Part shown: in pieces, positions 22,901-33,350 of the stretch | Numbering within the stretch: position 1 is the stretch's first letter | Layout of the letters: every line of letters starts with the position of its first letter | Assembly (NCBI RefSeq): GCF_020283565.1 | Contig: NC_060059.1 | Span: 44,228,215-44,292,214, forward strand | Length of the DNA stretch: 64,000 nucleotides | Source: Trifolium pratense | Lineage: Eukaryota; Streptophyta; Magnoliopsida; Fabales; Fabaceae | Direction of reading: 5' to 3' | Program-made: the position numbers and the translations under genes | The notes under the pieces: model-generated | The model's input: only the letters and a program-made list of their open reading frames with translations | Database searches by the model: none | Told to the model about the DNA's origin: nothing

Positions 22901-23143
22901 AATAAGCCGAAACAAGCCATAAACTGTTTTTAAAAACTCTCCAAAACAGTGTCATGAGTTCTAAGGCTCATAGTCAGTGTTTGAATCCTTGTTGACACAT
23001 TCTTGTCTTTTTTGCAGTGCATGTGTAGCGGATGTGCAAAGGTTTTAAGGTTCCAGACAAATAGATGTCCAATATGCAGACAACCAGTTGAGAGGCTGTT
23101 GGAGATCAAAGTTGGGCCTGAACCTGCCGAGTCCGAGGAGTGA
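19914..23143 (+). CDS. LOG2-like RING E3 ubiquitin ligase
   Basis: Three exons: 19914-20326, 21848-22352, 23018-23143, totalling 347 residues. MGNSGS at the N terminus is an N-myristoylation signal, followed by a Pro/Gly-rich disordered stretch (about 10-85), the conserved LOG2/LUL domain (about 90-240) and a C-terminal C3HC4 RING (Cys 288, 291, 303, His 305, Cys 309, 312, 323, 326; CPICRQP). The family (Arabidopsis LOG2/At3g09770 and LULs) ubiquitinates targets at the plasma membrane, and LOG2 acts with GDU1 in amino-acid export. The acceptor of exon 2 is a tandem tagcag, so one extra Ser is possible (start 21845). Intron 1 holds a perfect 184-base tandem duplication; intron 2 holds a MITE. 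A poly(A) signal aataaa is near 23242. Confidence 0.92.
20340..20620. mobile_element. AT-rich legume MITE in LOG2-like intron 1
   Basis: Words such as ttacaagctatttttgataagct, split by aaataaactgaaaacaact and ending gtcaatacaaacagac, also occur in related order in intron 2 (22610-22890) and at 50410-50740. It is a dispersed non-coding family. The right two-thirds was then duplicated in tandem. Confidence 0.5.
20451..20818. repeat. Perfect tandem duplication, 2 x 184 bases, in intron 1
   Basis: Bases 20451-20634 are repeated without a visible mismatch at 20635-20818, starting ttcatataag and ending ggggtgaa. Absence of any difference in non-coding intron DNA means either a very recent event or an assembly artefact. 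Confidence 0.95.
22610..22890. mobile_element. AT-rich legume MITE in LOG2-like intron 2
   Basis: The run gagcttatctattgacacaa, then agcttatggaaacaa, and near the end cacttaattaagttgttt matches the order found at 50430-50720. No coding capacity; the target site is not resolved. Confidence 0.5.
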
Positions 23144-23625
23144 AGAAGATAAACTGTTACTGACAACCCAAGCTTCCTGTACAGTCCAAATGTTATATTA
23201 TAGTTAATGTATTTCACTTACTTTCTTCATGTTTTTCCAATAATAAAATAAAAATAGAAATATGAATATATATGCATGACATTCTGTTTGACATGGATTG
23301 GTTGTTGGCATTGCACCTGACTGTATAAGCAAATGCCTCCACTCCACCATGCTTGTTTAGTTTCGCTTCTTCTAACTTCTAAATGGCTTCAATGTAATTT
23401 AATGTGTTTCTCACCTTTTCCATTGCTGACATCTTCTACTATTGTTACTAGTATCAAACAAGTCTACTCGAATTTATGAAACTGATTTATGAAACTGAGC
23501 TTGAAGTGTTCAATTGACCGTTTGACCTTTAGTGGAATGGGTTTTATACCTTTAAGGCTAGATATGTTAACACATTTGTTATAGAAAAGCTGTATACATG
23601 TAGAATATTTGTAAAATAAAAGAAG
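23144..23625. other. 3' flank of LOG2-like gene
   Basis: Contains the probable 3' UTR and poly(A) signal. The rest is intergenic. A short direct repeat (tagaaaagctgtatacatg at 23582 and again near 23686) brackets the next MITE's left end. Confidence 0.5.
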
Positions 23626-23823
23626 GCAATGCTAAATAGTGCCTCTAAATAGTGCCTCAGGGACACTAGTTAAGAATTCAAATGTAGAAAAGCTGTATAC
23701 ATGTAGAGTATTGTGTAGTCAACACATGAAAAGTCTAAATTTTAATTTTTTTCAATGCATAACTTCTCTTTTATCTTCTCTTTTAGTTCCTTAACTAGTG
23801 CCCCGAGGCACTAGTTAGCAAGA
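23626..23823. mobile_element. Small MITE
   Basis: Left gcaatgctaaatagtgcc and right ggcactagttagcaag are inverted copies, and subterminal cactagttaag / cttaactagtg also mirror each other. Non-coding, about 198 bases. Confidence 0.6.
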
Positions 23824-24330
23824 CCCATAAAAGAAATATCTATCAATTTTCATTAATATATAATTATAATGATCATAACTTACAAAAATAAATTATATTT
23901 GTGATCAAAATATTCATATTCGTGGCACATATCATATGTATCCGTAAAGTATTTCATTAAAATAAAAAATTATGTGGATCTTCTCTATGGCCTTGAAATC
24001 TTGGACAGTATGCTCTATTGGGTCGGTTGTTTTTGGACCGTTGGTGGTTGTATCCCACTATGAAAGAGGAGGGGTTCTTGCGCACACTCCGGCGATCAAG
24101 TCAATATCACCGGAGGTGGAAGGTACTTTAGGTAAGATGTGACTTATGTAACTTTAGTTCATAAGACAAGTTTATGTAGGAAGAGATAGGTGTTAGCTGA
24201 TAGATAGGGCGAGTCCATCATATGATCCACCTTGTTATATGTGCATCGAGTAACTTGGTCCAGCTTGAGATGGGCCTTGGCCCAGTTCATGACAATACTT
24301 CTCGGGTATGTAGTTGGACGTATTCATAGA
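23824..24330. other. Intergenic, possible old retroelement remnant
   Basis: A moderately GC-richer stretch (24000-24300) with gagatgggccttggccca-like text but no open frame or ends that I can assign. Confidence 0.3.
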
Positions 24331-24339
24331 ATATTGATA

Positions 24340-24711
24340 GAAAATTCCTTTTGACACCCTACGGTCTTTTTGCGCGTCCTACGCATTTCCAATTTTATCG
24401 ACATCCCCCTTTTCAAAAATAAACTTCGGTGGTGACTTTATTGTTTAACGAGCGCTTTCCACTCGCGTATTTTTCCCGCTGCTACACCGCTACTTAGTAG
24501 TGGATTCAACCGGCCACAGAAAAACAACGAATGGTTTTAAACCGTCCGTTAGTAACGGATGAAGAAAATCTTAGACATTGGCGAATCTGATATTTTTCTC
24601 CCAAACTACATAAGTAACAGATTCAATCCACTACCTAAGTAGCGGACAGCGGTATTTTTAAAATTTTTAGGGCGTGCAAGAAAACAAGTAGGTTGCCAAA
24701 AGAAAATTTTC
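24340..24711. mobile_element. MULE-type MITE with 9-bp target-site duplication
   Basis: Inverted termini gaaaattccttttg and the inverse of caaaagaaaattttc are flanked by a perfect 9-base duplication atattgata (24331-24339 and 24712-24720), the Mutator hallmark. The interior is partly palindromic around cgctacttagtagtgg and cactacctaagtagcgg. Confidence 0.8.
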
Positions 24712-24720
24712 ATATTGATA

Positions 24721-25149
24721 TATGATACATGTTCAATACAAATAATTCCCCAATTTTGTAGCATACAGACTTTATAAGTTGCTGGTGTTATTTCTAGTTG
24801 GATCTAATTTTAAGAAAATGAATTGTATGTTTGGTTTCAATTTTAGATGAGATAAAACTAATTCTTAGAGATATAGAATTGATTTTGTTTCTAGAGTTGA
24901 TTTTGACTTCTTTTTTTTTTTTTTTTTTTATCTTAGGCACACTTATAATAAAGAAAAAAAATAAAGAAAAAAAGATTAATTGATATACTAACTATTTTAT
25001 TTTTCTTTTAATTTTTTTAATTTATATGTATGCTTAAATTTATGTCTATATCCTTTATGCCTCGTGTTTATAATGTGACATACCACAAACCTCGTCAGTC
25101 CTCACTCTTCACTTACTTTTATGCAAAGTATTATACTCACATTAATTTT
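24721..25149. other. AT-rich with long T run
   Basis: Contains a poly-T stretch near 24912-24930 and an AT-rich MITE-like word set (aggcacacttataataaag) also seen near 25815-26005 and 55883-56085. No gene. Confidence 0.4.
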
Positions 25150-25478
25150 TCAAAATGATGATTCATGGAGTCCACTTTAAGCTCCTTAAAGAATTTCATT
25201 TCATTATTCAATCGGTAAAGAAGTCCTTAAATTAATCCCCCATGCCTTGGCCTCTGTCCTATAAACCCGACCGACTAATGAATGATTGATGTTCAAAGCA
25301 TGCTGAGGATTATCCACCATTCTTTGCAAATAAAAACTGGAAAGAATTACTACGACCAGATCTTAAAGTGTACATATACAACACACACCCCAACAATAAT
25401 CATGTGCAACCATCTTTGTTATTCACACATAATTGGTGTACGGATCAATAATAAACTAGACTCCCATAATATCATAAA

Positions 25479-25792
25479 GGCTTAACTATAAATTTGGTCT
25501 CTTACGTTTATTTTAGGTTTTAATTCGGTCTCTTACGTTTAAAATGTATCAATTTGATCCCTTACGTTTATTTTTTGTTTCAAGTTAGTCATTTCCGTTA
25601 GTTTTGTCACTAACACCGTTTGAACAATACACATGTCAATGTGTCCAAGTGCCACGTGTCAGTCCACATGTGCAAATTGGCTGCCACATGCGACAAAATT
25701 GACGGAAATGACTAACTTGAAACCTAAAATAAACGTAGGGGACCAAATTGAAACCTAAAATAAACGTAAGGGACCAAATATGTAGTTAAACC
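25479..25792. mobile_element. Inverted-repeat MITE (MULE-like)
   Basis: Termini ggcttaactataaatttggtc and the inverse of ggaccaaatatgtagttaaacc, extending over about 90 bases as imperfect inverted repeats. It is absent at the matching place of the right arm, so it inserted after the duplication. The 9-base flanks are only partly alike. Confidence 0.7.
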
Positions 25793-25814
25793 TAATGTAA
25801 AAATAAACGAAGGG

Positions 25815-26005
25815 AGAAATGCTAACATGAGCACAAGCCCAAATGAATTATTCTTACGTACACTCACATAAGTGAACAAAATTTAAAAAAAATATGATTA
25901 AAATTATATTAATTGATGTGACTATTTTATTTTTCTTTTAATTTTTTTAATTGATGTTTGTGTGCCTAAGTTTGTGCCTAAATATCTTGTACCTATGCAA
26001 GAATG
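25815..26005. mobile_element. Probable small MITE
   Basis: The left part gctaacatgagcacaagcc, the middle acactcacataagtg and the right gtgtgcctaagtttgtgcc are loosely inverted. Similar words recur near 24930-25060 and 55883-56085. Ends are not certain. Confidence 0.35.
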
Positions 26006-26071
26006 TCTCAAACGAAGGTTGCAACCTTTGACTAATCAAACACGACGGCATTTCAAGTTCCATTCATGAAT

Positions 26072-28033
26072 TTATAGTGTCTTGGAACTGTGACAAGTTA
26101 TTGTTTGTACTTCACCATTTTCATTCAGAACAGCTAAGAAACAACTCATCAACAAAGCATATAACCCCATTTTCATATATATATCCTTAAGAAACTTCTT
26201 TTCAACTTCCCCTGCATTCATCTGAAGCACAACAAAATCAGCATTCTTCACAGTTTCTTCAAACCAAGCAATCAGATCAAACTCTTCATCTTCCCCCAAA
26301 TAATGATGATCCATATGTTCTGTATCCGCGACATTAGCCTTTAAATTTTCATTCAATTCTGGATAATAAACAAATGTACCGCGCGGTCCTGTCACGTGTG
26401 ACAACATAAAAGAAACGTCGTGATGAACAAAATAAACATTAAAATCTTCCTTAGCAATTGGATAAGATTCTGGAAACCAATCATACCCTCCACCAATATT
26501 AACATAAACAAAATTCTTCTTGCTAGAAGAAACATCCTTAAACTTTGGCAAATAAGTGATTTTTTCTCATATGGTCTTTCCTTCACAAGTGGCTCCATTA
26601 GCCTAATCAAAGGCTTAGTAAAGTTAACACTTTTACAATCTTCTTGAAGATCATCATGATAGAGTGAAGAGCTTTTGTCTTCACTTTCAATTTTTGTTGA
26701 GTCTGAATTTTTCTTGAAAATAACAAGGCCATGATTATTGACAACACCAACATGAAGAATAGTTGAAAATCTCAACAAAGAAATCGGTGAAGCAATTCTT
26801 AACATGTCTATACTGTTGTTGGAATAAACATAAACATCTAGAAGCAAAGCACCGATTCCGTTCGGTTTAAGAATACGTTCAACTTCACGAACAAGAAATG
26901 CAGGGACTGCAACTTTCTCTAAACCCGTAGACAAAACAAAATCGAAAGAAAAGTCGCGGTAATGAAGTGAATAAACAAAATTCTTCTTATTGAATGATAT
27001 GAAACGTTGGTTAATGACATTGGAGAAACCAAGTTTCTGCATTGTGTTAACAGCTATGTCTGAATATTCACCAATACATAGAGATTCTGCATCAGAATTC
27101 ATCAATAGTCGTTGACCCATTAATCTTTTAACTGTTGGAAAAGTATTAGACATAGAATTATTTCAATACAATAAACATTGGTATAAATAAATATGATACA
27201 TCAGATAATAAAATTGATAACAATAAAATAAATTAGAGAAGAAGAAAAGCTTATCGGATTGTTGACTGGGGCGTGCAAAAGCACTAGACTTAAGAGTATT
27301 TCGCCACCACAGGTCAGTTACCCGGTGCAGTTGGTCTCAAAGCTAATACCCTCCAGAATACAACAGTCACTTCTTGCTAGCACCGCACGTGAATTAGCAA
27401 GGTCTCAAGGGAACTTAATATTATATTATTTACACACATAGTTTATTTTCTCTATATATCCACTCGTGTTTATCTTTCTTATATATACACAAGGCATTGG
27501 ATACTCTCAAAAACATTAAGGTTGCAACCATTAAATTCTAGTTATTAGGATTATAATTGTAATTAACATAAAACGTTACAAAGTTAAAAGTCATTAACCG
27601 AAAACTCACCTTTTAAATAGGAATGGACCAACAATATTTGATGACTAATTCAATGATAAATTAATAGTATAATAATTAACTTTAAAATAAATTATATATG
27701 AAAATATCCAACATTAACAACACTTGATACCAAGTTGATTTCTTTTTTGCAATTCAATGAGTCAAAAGAACCCCAAAAAGTGTTTAAGATTCTACTCTGG
27801 AATAAGTAAGAACCTGGTGTTAAAGTGAGGTTTGAATCATTATCTTCAAATTCCATGATGCAATCATGATCGTAGGTTTTGGGAGCTATGGATCCAAAAT
27901 CCATGGTGGGTAGTGAGTAAAGCAGAGAAAGTATGGAAATAGCAGAAGCAAGAAGTAATGCTTTGAAAAACAAACTTCTTAGTATTGAACCAAAAGGGTT
28001 GTGAATTTTGGAGGTTTTTGAATTGGAATCCAT
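26072..28033 (-). pseudogene. DUF7870/methyltransferase-like gene copy, disrupted
   Basis: This is the inverted paralogue of the intact gene at 31269-32705. The first block (28033 to about 27714) starts MDSNSKTSKIHNP and runs to LVSSVV. A 581-base solo LTR then interrupts it, and the frame resumes with LMGQRLLMN. Near 26562 one base is lost in an A run after YEKK, shifting the frame; the shifted frame continues PKFKDVSSSKKNF. Near 26165 two extra bases in a ta repeat (after LKDIY) shift it again, and the C terminus is lost. Remaining codons still resemble the paralogue closely, so inactivation is fairly recent. No full protein can be made. Confidence 0.88.
27133..27713 (-). mobile_element. 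Solo LTR inserted in the DUF7870 pseudogene
   Basis: The insert begins tgttgga and ends tccaaca, and is flanked by the 5-base duplication ttaac (27128-27132 and 27714-27718). On the minus strand a TATA-like gtatatataagaaag is followed by GC-richer sequence, so the LTR probably points the same way as the gene. The uninterrupted paralogue gives the empty site. There is no internal retrotransposon sequence, so it arose by recombination between two LTRs. Confidence 0.9.
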
Positions 28034-28141
28034 GGAAATTGGAAAGTTAATAGTTTTTTCTTCTAATTTGATGCTAACCCTGAATATAATAATCGAGTAG
28101 AATTTTTATTGAATTTGAAGCAGTGTGTTGTTTATTTATAT

Positions 28142-28360
28142 ATATATAGGGCAGAACACAAATTGTCTCATTGGATAGGACACACATCCATATCATGAGA
28201 AGTTAACTTGAATGGATCGGATGTTGAGAGATACAACGCATAATGTCTCATAATGTTTTCTTGACGCGGTCTCATAATGTTGAGAGATACTATTGTCTTA
28301 TAAGTTATAAGTTATATATATAGGGCAGAATACAAATTGTCTCATTGGATGGGATGTTGA
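28142..28360. repeat. Direct repeat of about 40 bases
   Basis: tatatagggcagaa(c/t)acaaattg followed by tctcattgga occurs at about 28144 and again at about 28317. The interval lies at the outer edge of the left duplication arm. Confidence 0.6.
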
Positions 28361-28551
28361 ATTTTTATAAAAATTTGTGGAGTTGATGTACTCTGAATTT
28401 AATGGTTGGATTGAAGAAATATAATGTTGATATCGAGTTATTAAGCGGAGTAAGTCAATGAGGACTTACCCCTGGAGTCAACGGATTTGTCCTCTCTCTC
28501 TCTGTATATATATATATATATATATATACTAGTATCTTAGTCGGTGTCATC

Positions 28552-29354
28552 TAGAGCTGTCAAAAAGGGCCGGACTATCGGGCCGGCCCATTAGCCCTAT
28601 CATTTTACATGGGCCGAGCTTCATAAAAAGGGGGCCGGGCCTTATTGGGTCAGGCTTTTCATAGGCCGTCATGGGCCGGCCCACAGGCTTTTGGGCCGGC
28701 CCCTTAAAGAATTAAAAAAAATTATAATTTTTTTATTGTTATATTTTGGTCCTATTTTTATGCATAAATTCATATATAATTTTTTATTTATTATTTTTGT
28801 TGTTTTATTGTTATTATTTGTGTTTTGTTCCTATCTATAATCTGTTTTATTCCTATTTTTAAGCAAATCATCTTTTTATATTTTTTTTATATTCTTTCTA
28901 TATTTTTGTTTTTACTTAAATTACAATGGATGAATGAAAGATATAAAACTTGAAATTTTTTTTGGTAGTAATAATAATAATATGACAAAAAACTTATTGG
29001 ATTAGAATGAGATTATTTGTTGGAGATTTGTTTGTTTGTTTGATGAGGATAAAGAGGAAGATATTGTTGTTTGGGAGATTATGTGAGAAAATATAGGGAT
29101 ACGAATTACCTTCTTGAAGATTTAGTTGAGAAATATAACATAAATTTAGTAGAATGTGTTTTTTTTTTCAAAAAAAAAAATACTATGAAAATTAGTGGGC
29201 CGGCCCATTGGGCCATGTAGGCTTTTGCTTACCGGGTCGGGCTAATCGGGCCGGGCCATGAAGTTAATGGGCCGGGCTAGGCCGGCTCCTTTATTTGACC
29301 GGGTCCCTGCAGGCCGGGCCAGGCCGGACCGGGCCGGCCCATTTGACAGCTCTA
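28552..29354. mobile_element. hAT element, GGCC-rich, with 8-bp target-site duplication
   Basis: Termini tagagctgtcaaaaagggcc and the inverse of ggcccatttgacagctcta enclose 803 bases and are flanked by a perfect duplication gtgtcatc (28544-28551 and 29355-29362). The subterminal parts are packed with gggccgg words; the middle is AT-rich. There is no transposase. The frame 29258-29446 crosses its end and is not a gene. Confidence 0.88.
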
Positions 29355-29362
29355 GTGTCATC

Positions 29363-29377
29363 CATGAGATTATTTTC

Positions 29378-29426
<49 letters not shown>

Positions 29427-29644
29427 TATTTACGTGTTTATTTTGATATATTATTTGAGTAATTTGGTTTAAAATTCTACGATAAAATTATTTTCTTATC
29501 CCTCTCTCTCCTCCCTCTCCCTCTCTCTCTCTCCCTCTCTCCCACATGATAATTTACATTTTTTAATAATATTTATTTTCTTATGTTTTTTTTAAATAAA
29601 ATAAAATTCTAAATCATATTTTTTAAAATAGTAACAAACTAATC
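29363..29644. repeat. (AT)n and (CT)n microsatellites in AT-rich DNA
   Basis: A long ta run at about 29384-29420 and a ccctctctct tract at about 29499-29541. Nothing else was recognised. Confidence 0.75.
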
Positions 29645-29840
29645 ACCATCAATAAATTAGTTCGAGTGGTAAGGATCTTTATCCCCTTAAGCATGTGGTA
29701 AGAGTTCGATTCCTGACTCATACGTACGAAGAAAATTCGTTTGGGAGGGGAGAATCCGTCTTGTCTGCCACACAGGTTTCCGACAGATATTAGTTATCGC
29801 CAATGGTGGTGAAAAATTTAGTGTAATCCAAAAAATAAAA
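29645..29840 (+). mobile_element. SINE with 13-bp target-site duplication
   Basis: Box A-like ttagttcgagtggtaag and box B-like agagttcgattcctg form a tRNA-related head. The body ends in an A-rich tail. Flanks are the perfect duplication taacaaactaatc (29632-29644 and 29841-29853). It is a different SINE family from the one at 55459. Confidence 0.88.
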
Positions 29841-29928
29841 TAACAAACTAATCTTAAATATTTTAAATATATCCTTAAAATTCGAAACTAAAATATAAAT
29901 GTTAAATTTGAATAAAATCTATTTTAAA

Positions 29929-30150
29929 CTAGCGGGTTAGGCAAGCGCGTTCCGCGCGTGCCTGCGTCTAACTTATGTCCAAAAAAAGAAGATATGTCTT
30001 ATGTTATGGTCAGTTTGTTAATAAAAAAATTTTGCTACTAAAAAAATATGTGTCTTATGTTATGGTAAGGTTGCTACTAAAAAAAATTAAAGATATTGTT
30101 GGTATTATGAAAAATTTACACCAAAATTCATGTATTCTCTTTATATATCT
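29929..30150 (-). mobile_element. Miniature Helitron, second copy
   Basis: The minus strand ends with the hairpin-forming gcgcgg aa cgcgc, a spacer and CTAG, as in the copy at 9923-10103, and the bodies share tctaacttatgt, ttgttggtattatgaaaaat and caccaaaa. The 5' TC end is degenerate. The flanks share an 11-base word tctattttaaa (29918, 30148), which is unusual for a Helitron. Confidence 0.6.
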
Positions 30151-30406
30151 ATTTTAAATATAAATTAAAAATATTTAGGCTAGAAAAAACAAAATACCCT
30201 AATAAAAGGCCAAACAAATTTTATCTAGTCTAGAATTTTAATTCAACAATTTGACACCAATGTCTTTTTTATTTTACATTTAATTTTACCTTTATAATTT
30301 TTTTTTATTTTTTTATGGAATATAATTTTTTTTTGTTCCAGATAATTTATTTATTTTTATTTAATTACTAACCAGTAGGAGTAGATAGCGGGATCCAACT
30401 TTATTA

Positions 30407-30726
30407 CTCCCTCCGGTCCTTATTATAAGAAACAATTTGGAAAAAACACACATACCAAGAAATCTTATCTTTCTTAATAAAAATTCTAAAATTTTACAAT
30501 CTATTCCAAAATTAACCTTGGTGTATTTTTTTTTTGTTTTGAAGAAGCCTTGGTGTATTAATTTATCCTTAGGGAATATATCACTCTAATTAATGCATAA
30601 CTTTGGAATGGATACAATTTAATAAGGGTAAAAATGAAATTGTAAGAATAAATTTAATGATTGTTTCTTATAAAAAGGACCAAATTTTTTTTCCAAATTG
30701 TTTCTTATAAAAAGGACCGGAGGAAG
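30407..30726. mobile_element. Stowaway (Tc1/Mariner) MITE
   Basis: Termini ctccctccggtccttat and the inverse of aaaaaggaccggagg are flanked by TA on both sides. The subterminal tataagaaacaatttgg is also inverted at the right end. It is 320 bases and non-coding. Confidence 0.8.
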
Positions 30727-31204
30727 TAGTAATGGATGGATATTGACCAGAGAAAAAATTAAAATTTTGAGCTACTACATTTTTTTTTTTTGTTTTTTTT
30801 TGCATAAGAGAGCTACTACATTTTACTAGCAAGTTGTTGAGCTCGACATCAACATCATCAAGATCATGCCACGTAAACATTAAAGACCCCCACATCCACT
30901 CCATTCAATGAGTTTGTCACTGTTACCTTTGACTACCCCCATAATATTTTCCACACCCCCCAAAAAACTCAACCTTTCCTTTCCCTTCTTCTTCTTCTTC
31001 TTCTTCATTCATTCATTCAATCAAAATCATTCATTCATTCAATCAAAAGATAGATCCTCATCCATCATCCATCACAAACAACTGAATGAATACACCAAAT
31101 CCTAACAAACTAGATCCTTTATCTCATCCACTTAAATCTCTATCTTTTCTGTTACCATCTTAATCTTCTATATATACTTTCTAATTCAGTTACAATCTTA
31201 TCTT
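30727..31204. other. Upstream region of the intact DUF7870 gene
   Basis: Contains (ctt)n near 30985-31005 and (attc)n runs near 31005-31045, then pyrimidine-rich sequence leading to the TATA box. No gene was seen. Confidence 0.5.
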
Positions 31205-31210
31205 GTATCC

Positions 31211-31219
31211 CTCCCTATA
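31211..31219 (+). promoter_or_regulatory. TATA box of DUF7870 gene
   Basis: ccctatataaacaacacac lies about 50 bases before the ATG at 31269 and is conserved in the inverted pseudogene copy (ctatatatataaataaacaac). Because it lies downstream of the ATG at 31203, the longer reading frame is unlikely to be used. Confidence 0.7.
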
Positions 31220-31268
31220 TAAACAACACACTTCTATCACTTCAATATCGATTCTACTCTGTACTTCC

Positions 31269-32705
31269 ATGGATTCCAATTCAAAAACCTCTAAAATTCA
31301 CAACCCTTTTGGTTCAATACTAAGAAGTTTGTTTTTCAAAGCATTACTTCTTGCTTCTGCTATTTCCATACTTTCTCTACTTTACTCACTACCCAACATC
31401 GATTTTGGATCCATAGCTCCCAAAACCTATCATCATGATTGTGTTGTTGATGATTCAAACAACCTCACTTTCACACCAGGTTCTTACTTATTCCAGAGTA
31501 GGATCTTAAACACTTTTTGGGGTTCTTTTGATTCATTAAATTGCAAAAAAGAAATCAACTTGGTATCAAGTGTTGTTAAAAAATTAATGGGTCAGCGACT
31601 ATTGTTGAATTCTGAAGCAGAATCTCTCTGTATCGGTGAGTATTCAGACATAGCTGTTTCCACAATGCAGAAACTTGGTTTCTCCAATGTCATTAACCAA
31701 CGTTTTATATCATTCAATAAGAAGAATTTTGATCAATACCGCGAATTTTCATTCGATTTTGTTTTGGCGAAGGATTTGGTGAAAGTTTCTGTCCCAGCAT
31801 TGCTTGTTTTTGAAGTTGAACGTGTTCTTAAACCGAACGGAACCGGTGCTTTGCTTTTGGAATTTGACAGTGACGGTGTTTATTCCAACAATAACAATAA
31901 TATTAACATGATAAGAATTGCTTCACAGATTTCTTCGTTGTTGAGATTTTCAACTATTGTTCATGCTGGTGTTGTCAATAATCATGGCCTTGTTGTTTTC
32001 AAGAAAAAATCAATCTCAGAATCAGTAATTGAAAGTGAAAACAAAAGCTCTTCACTCTATCATGATGATCTTCCAGAAGATTGCAAAAGTGTTAACTTTA
32101 CTAAGCCTTTGATTAAGCTAATGGAGCCGCTTGTGAAGGAAAGATCATATGAGAAAAAAACCACTTATTTGCCAAAGTTTAAGGATGTTTCTTCTGGCAA
32201 GAAGAATTTGGTTTATGTTAATATTGGTGGAGAGTATGATTGGTTTCCAGAATCTTATCCAATTGATAAGGAAGATTTCAATGTTTATTTTCTTCATTAC
32301 AACTTTTCTATTATGTTGTCACACGTGAAAGGACCGCGTGTTACATTTGTTTATCATCCAGAATTGAATGAAAATTTAAAGGCTAATGTCGCGGATACAG
32401 AACATATGGATCATTATTTGGGGGAAGATGAAGAGTTTGATTTGGTTGCTTGGTTTAAAGAAACTGTGGAGGATGCTGATTTTGTTGTGCTTATGATGAA
32501 TGCTGGGAAAGTTGAAATGAAGTTTCTTAAGGATATATATGAAAATGGGGTTATATGTTTTGTTGATGAGTTGTTTCTCAATTGCTCAGAAAGTGGAGAT
32601 GGTGACAGCTGCATGGATATTTACAATGGTCTTAGAAGCAATGGTGTCTTTGTTCATCAATGGTGGAATAATGAATTGCATCAAGGGTCTCATCAGGGTG
32701 AATGA
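31269..32705 (+). CDS. DUF7870 / methyltransferase type 11-like membrane protein
   Basis: A single-exon frame of 478 residues. A hydrophobic segment at about 22-42 (FFKALLLASAISILSLLYSL) follows a Lys/Arg-containing N terminus, which suggests a type II membrane anchor, probably Golgi or ER. Residues about 110-260 resemble a degenerate SAM-dependent methyltransferase fold (SLCIGEYSDIAV; VERVLKPNGTGALLL). Residues about 290-450 match the plant DUF7870 region (VYVNIGGEYDWFPESYP; HPELNE). I know of no proven substrate for this family. The start MDSNSKTS is chosen because the paralogue shares it and the TATA box lies between it and the upstream ATG at 31203. It sits in the right arm of an inverted duplication; its twin is dead. 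Confidence 0.85.
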   Translation: MDSNSKTSKIHNPFGSILRSLFFKALLLASAISILSLLYSLPNIDFGSIAPKTYHHDCVVDDSNNLTFTPGSYLFQSRILNTFWGSFDSLNCKKEINLVSSVVKKLMGQRLLLNSEAESLCIGEYSDIAVSTMQKLGFSNVINQRFISFNKKNFDQYREFSFDFVLAKDLVKVSVPALLVFEVERVLKPNGTGALLLEFDSDGVYSNNNNNINMIRIASQISSLLRFSTIVHAGVVNNHGLVVFKKKSISESVIESENKSSSLYHDDLPEDCKSVNFTKPLIKLMEPLVKERSYEKKTTYLPKFKDVSSGKKNLVYVNIGGEYDWFPESYPIDKEDFNVYFLHYNFSIMLSHVKGPRVTFVYHPELNENLKANVADTEHMDHYLGEDEEFDLVAWFKETVEDADFVVLMMNAGKVEMKFLKDIYENGVICFVDELFLNCSESGDGDSCMDIYNGLRSNGVFVHQWWNNELHQGSHQGE

Positions 32706-33149
32706 GAGAAATTTATTATGGTATTTGAGAGATTGATTTTGGTTTTGAGAGTTTTAATCATTGCATTGGTTATAGAACTCTTTGTTTGATCATCTACTAA
32801 ATTTTTTTTTTTTTTTCTGTTATGGAAAATAGAATTCTAATGCAAATGATATAATATGAAGCATAAACAACTTCATGCTTTGTATATGTTTGAGTGAGTA
32901 ATTGTAAATAAATTTTCATCATCAATTTTTTTTTGCTTGTTTGATTTTTTTTTCCTTTCATCATTAAATGTTTTGGGGTGTAATGGCAAGTAAATTGAAG
33001 ATAAGGCATGTTTGAACTTTGCGTAAAGATTGTCACTAGTTAAAGGTTATGTCTATGCGAATTCACATTGGATGGGAGACTTATTGACACACCCTCACAC
33101 CTAATAGTTTGATAATGAAAACCTGACAGTATATATTCCAACCGGTTTT

Positions 33150-33350
33150 TAAGAGGTTTTGATATCATTGTAGAATAAGGGATTAGACCTAAATCAACCA
33201 TACAAATTTGAGTTTTATCGTCAAGTGATTTCAATCTCCTTCCGATCGTAGTTGCAGGGATCTAAACATGGTTCTCCCTATCAAGTCAAACACCAATCAC
33301 CACTCTACCAAATCCAACGACCAATGCCAATCACCACTGCACCATTATTT
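33150..33350 (-). mobile_element. SINE, same family as 6285-6437
   Basis: The minus strand carries the same body: ggttctccctatcaagt and cttccgatcgtagttgcaggg on the + strand correspond to the conserved middle and box B side. The promoter boxes are decayed. It lies within the right duplication arm and is absent from the left arm. Confidence 0.6.

Larger units (their letters stand above)
25150..28150 (-). repeat. Left arm of inverted segmental duplication
   Basis: Reading the minus strand, this arm repeats the right arm (31205-33720): promoter with TATA and aacaacacac, the DUF7870 gene, and a downstream block (25282-25470) whose inverse, with words gttggggtgtgtgttgtat, agatctggtcgtagta and gcatgctttgaacatca, recurs at 33425-33575. 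Insertions specific to this arm are a MITE (25479-25792) and a solo LTR (27133-27713). Confidence 0.85.

Noticed and set aside
31203..31268. Upstream start giving a 500-residue version of the DUF7870 protein
   Set aside because: The TATA box lies between this ATG and the one at 31269, and the paralogue shares only the protein from MDSNSKTS onward.
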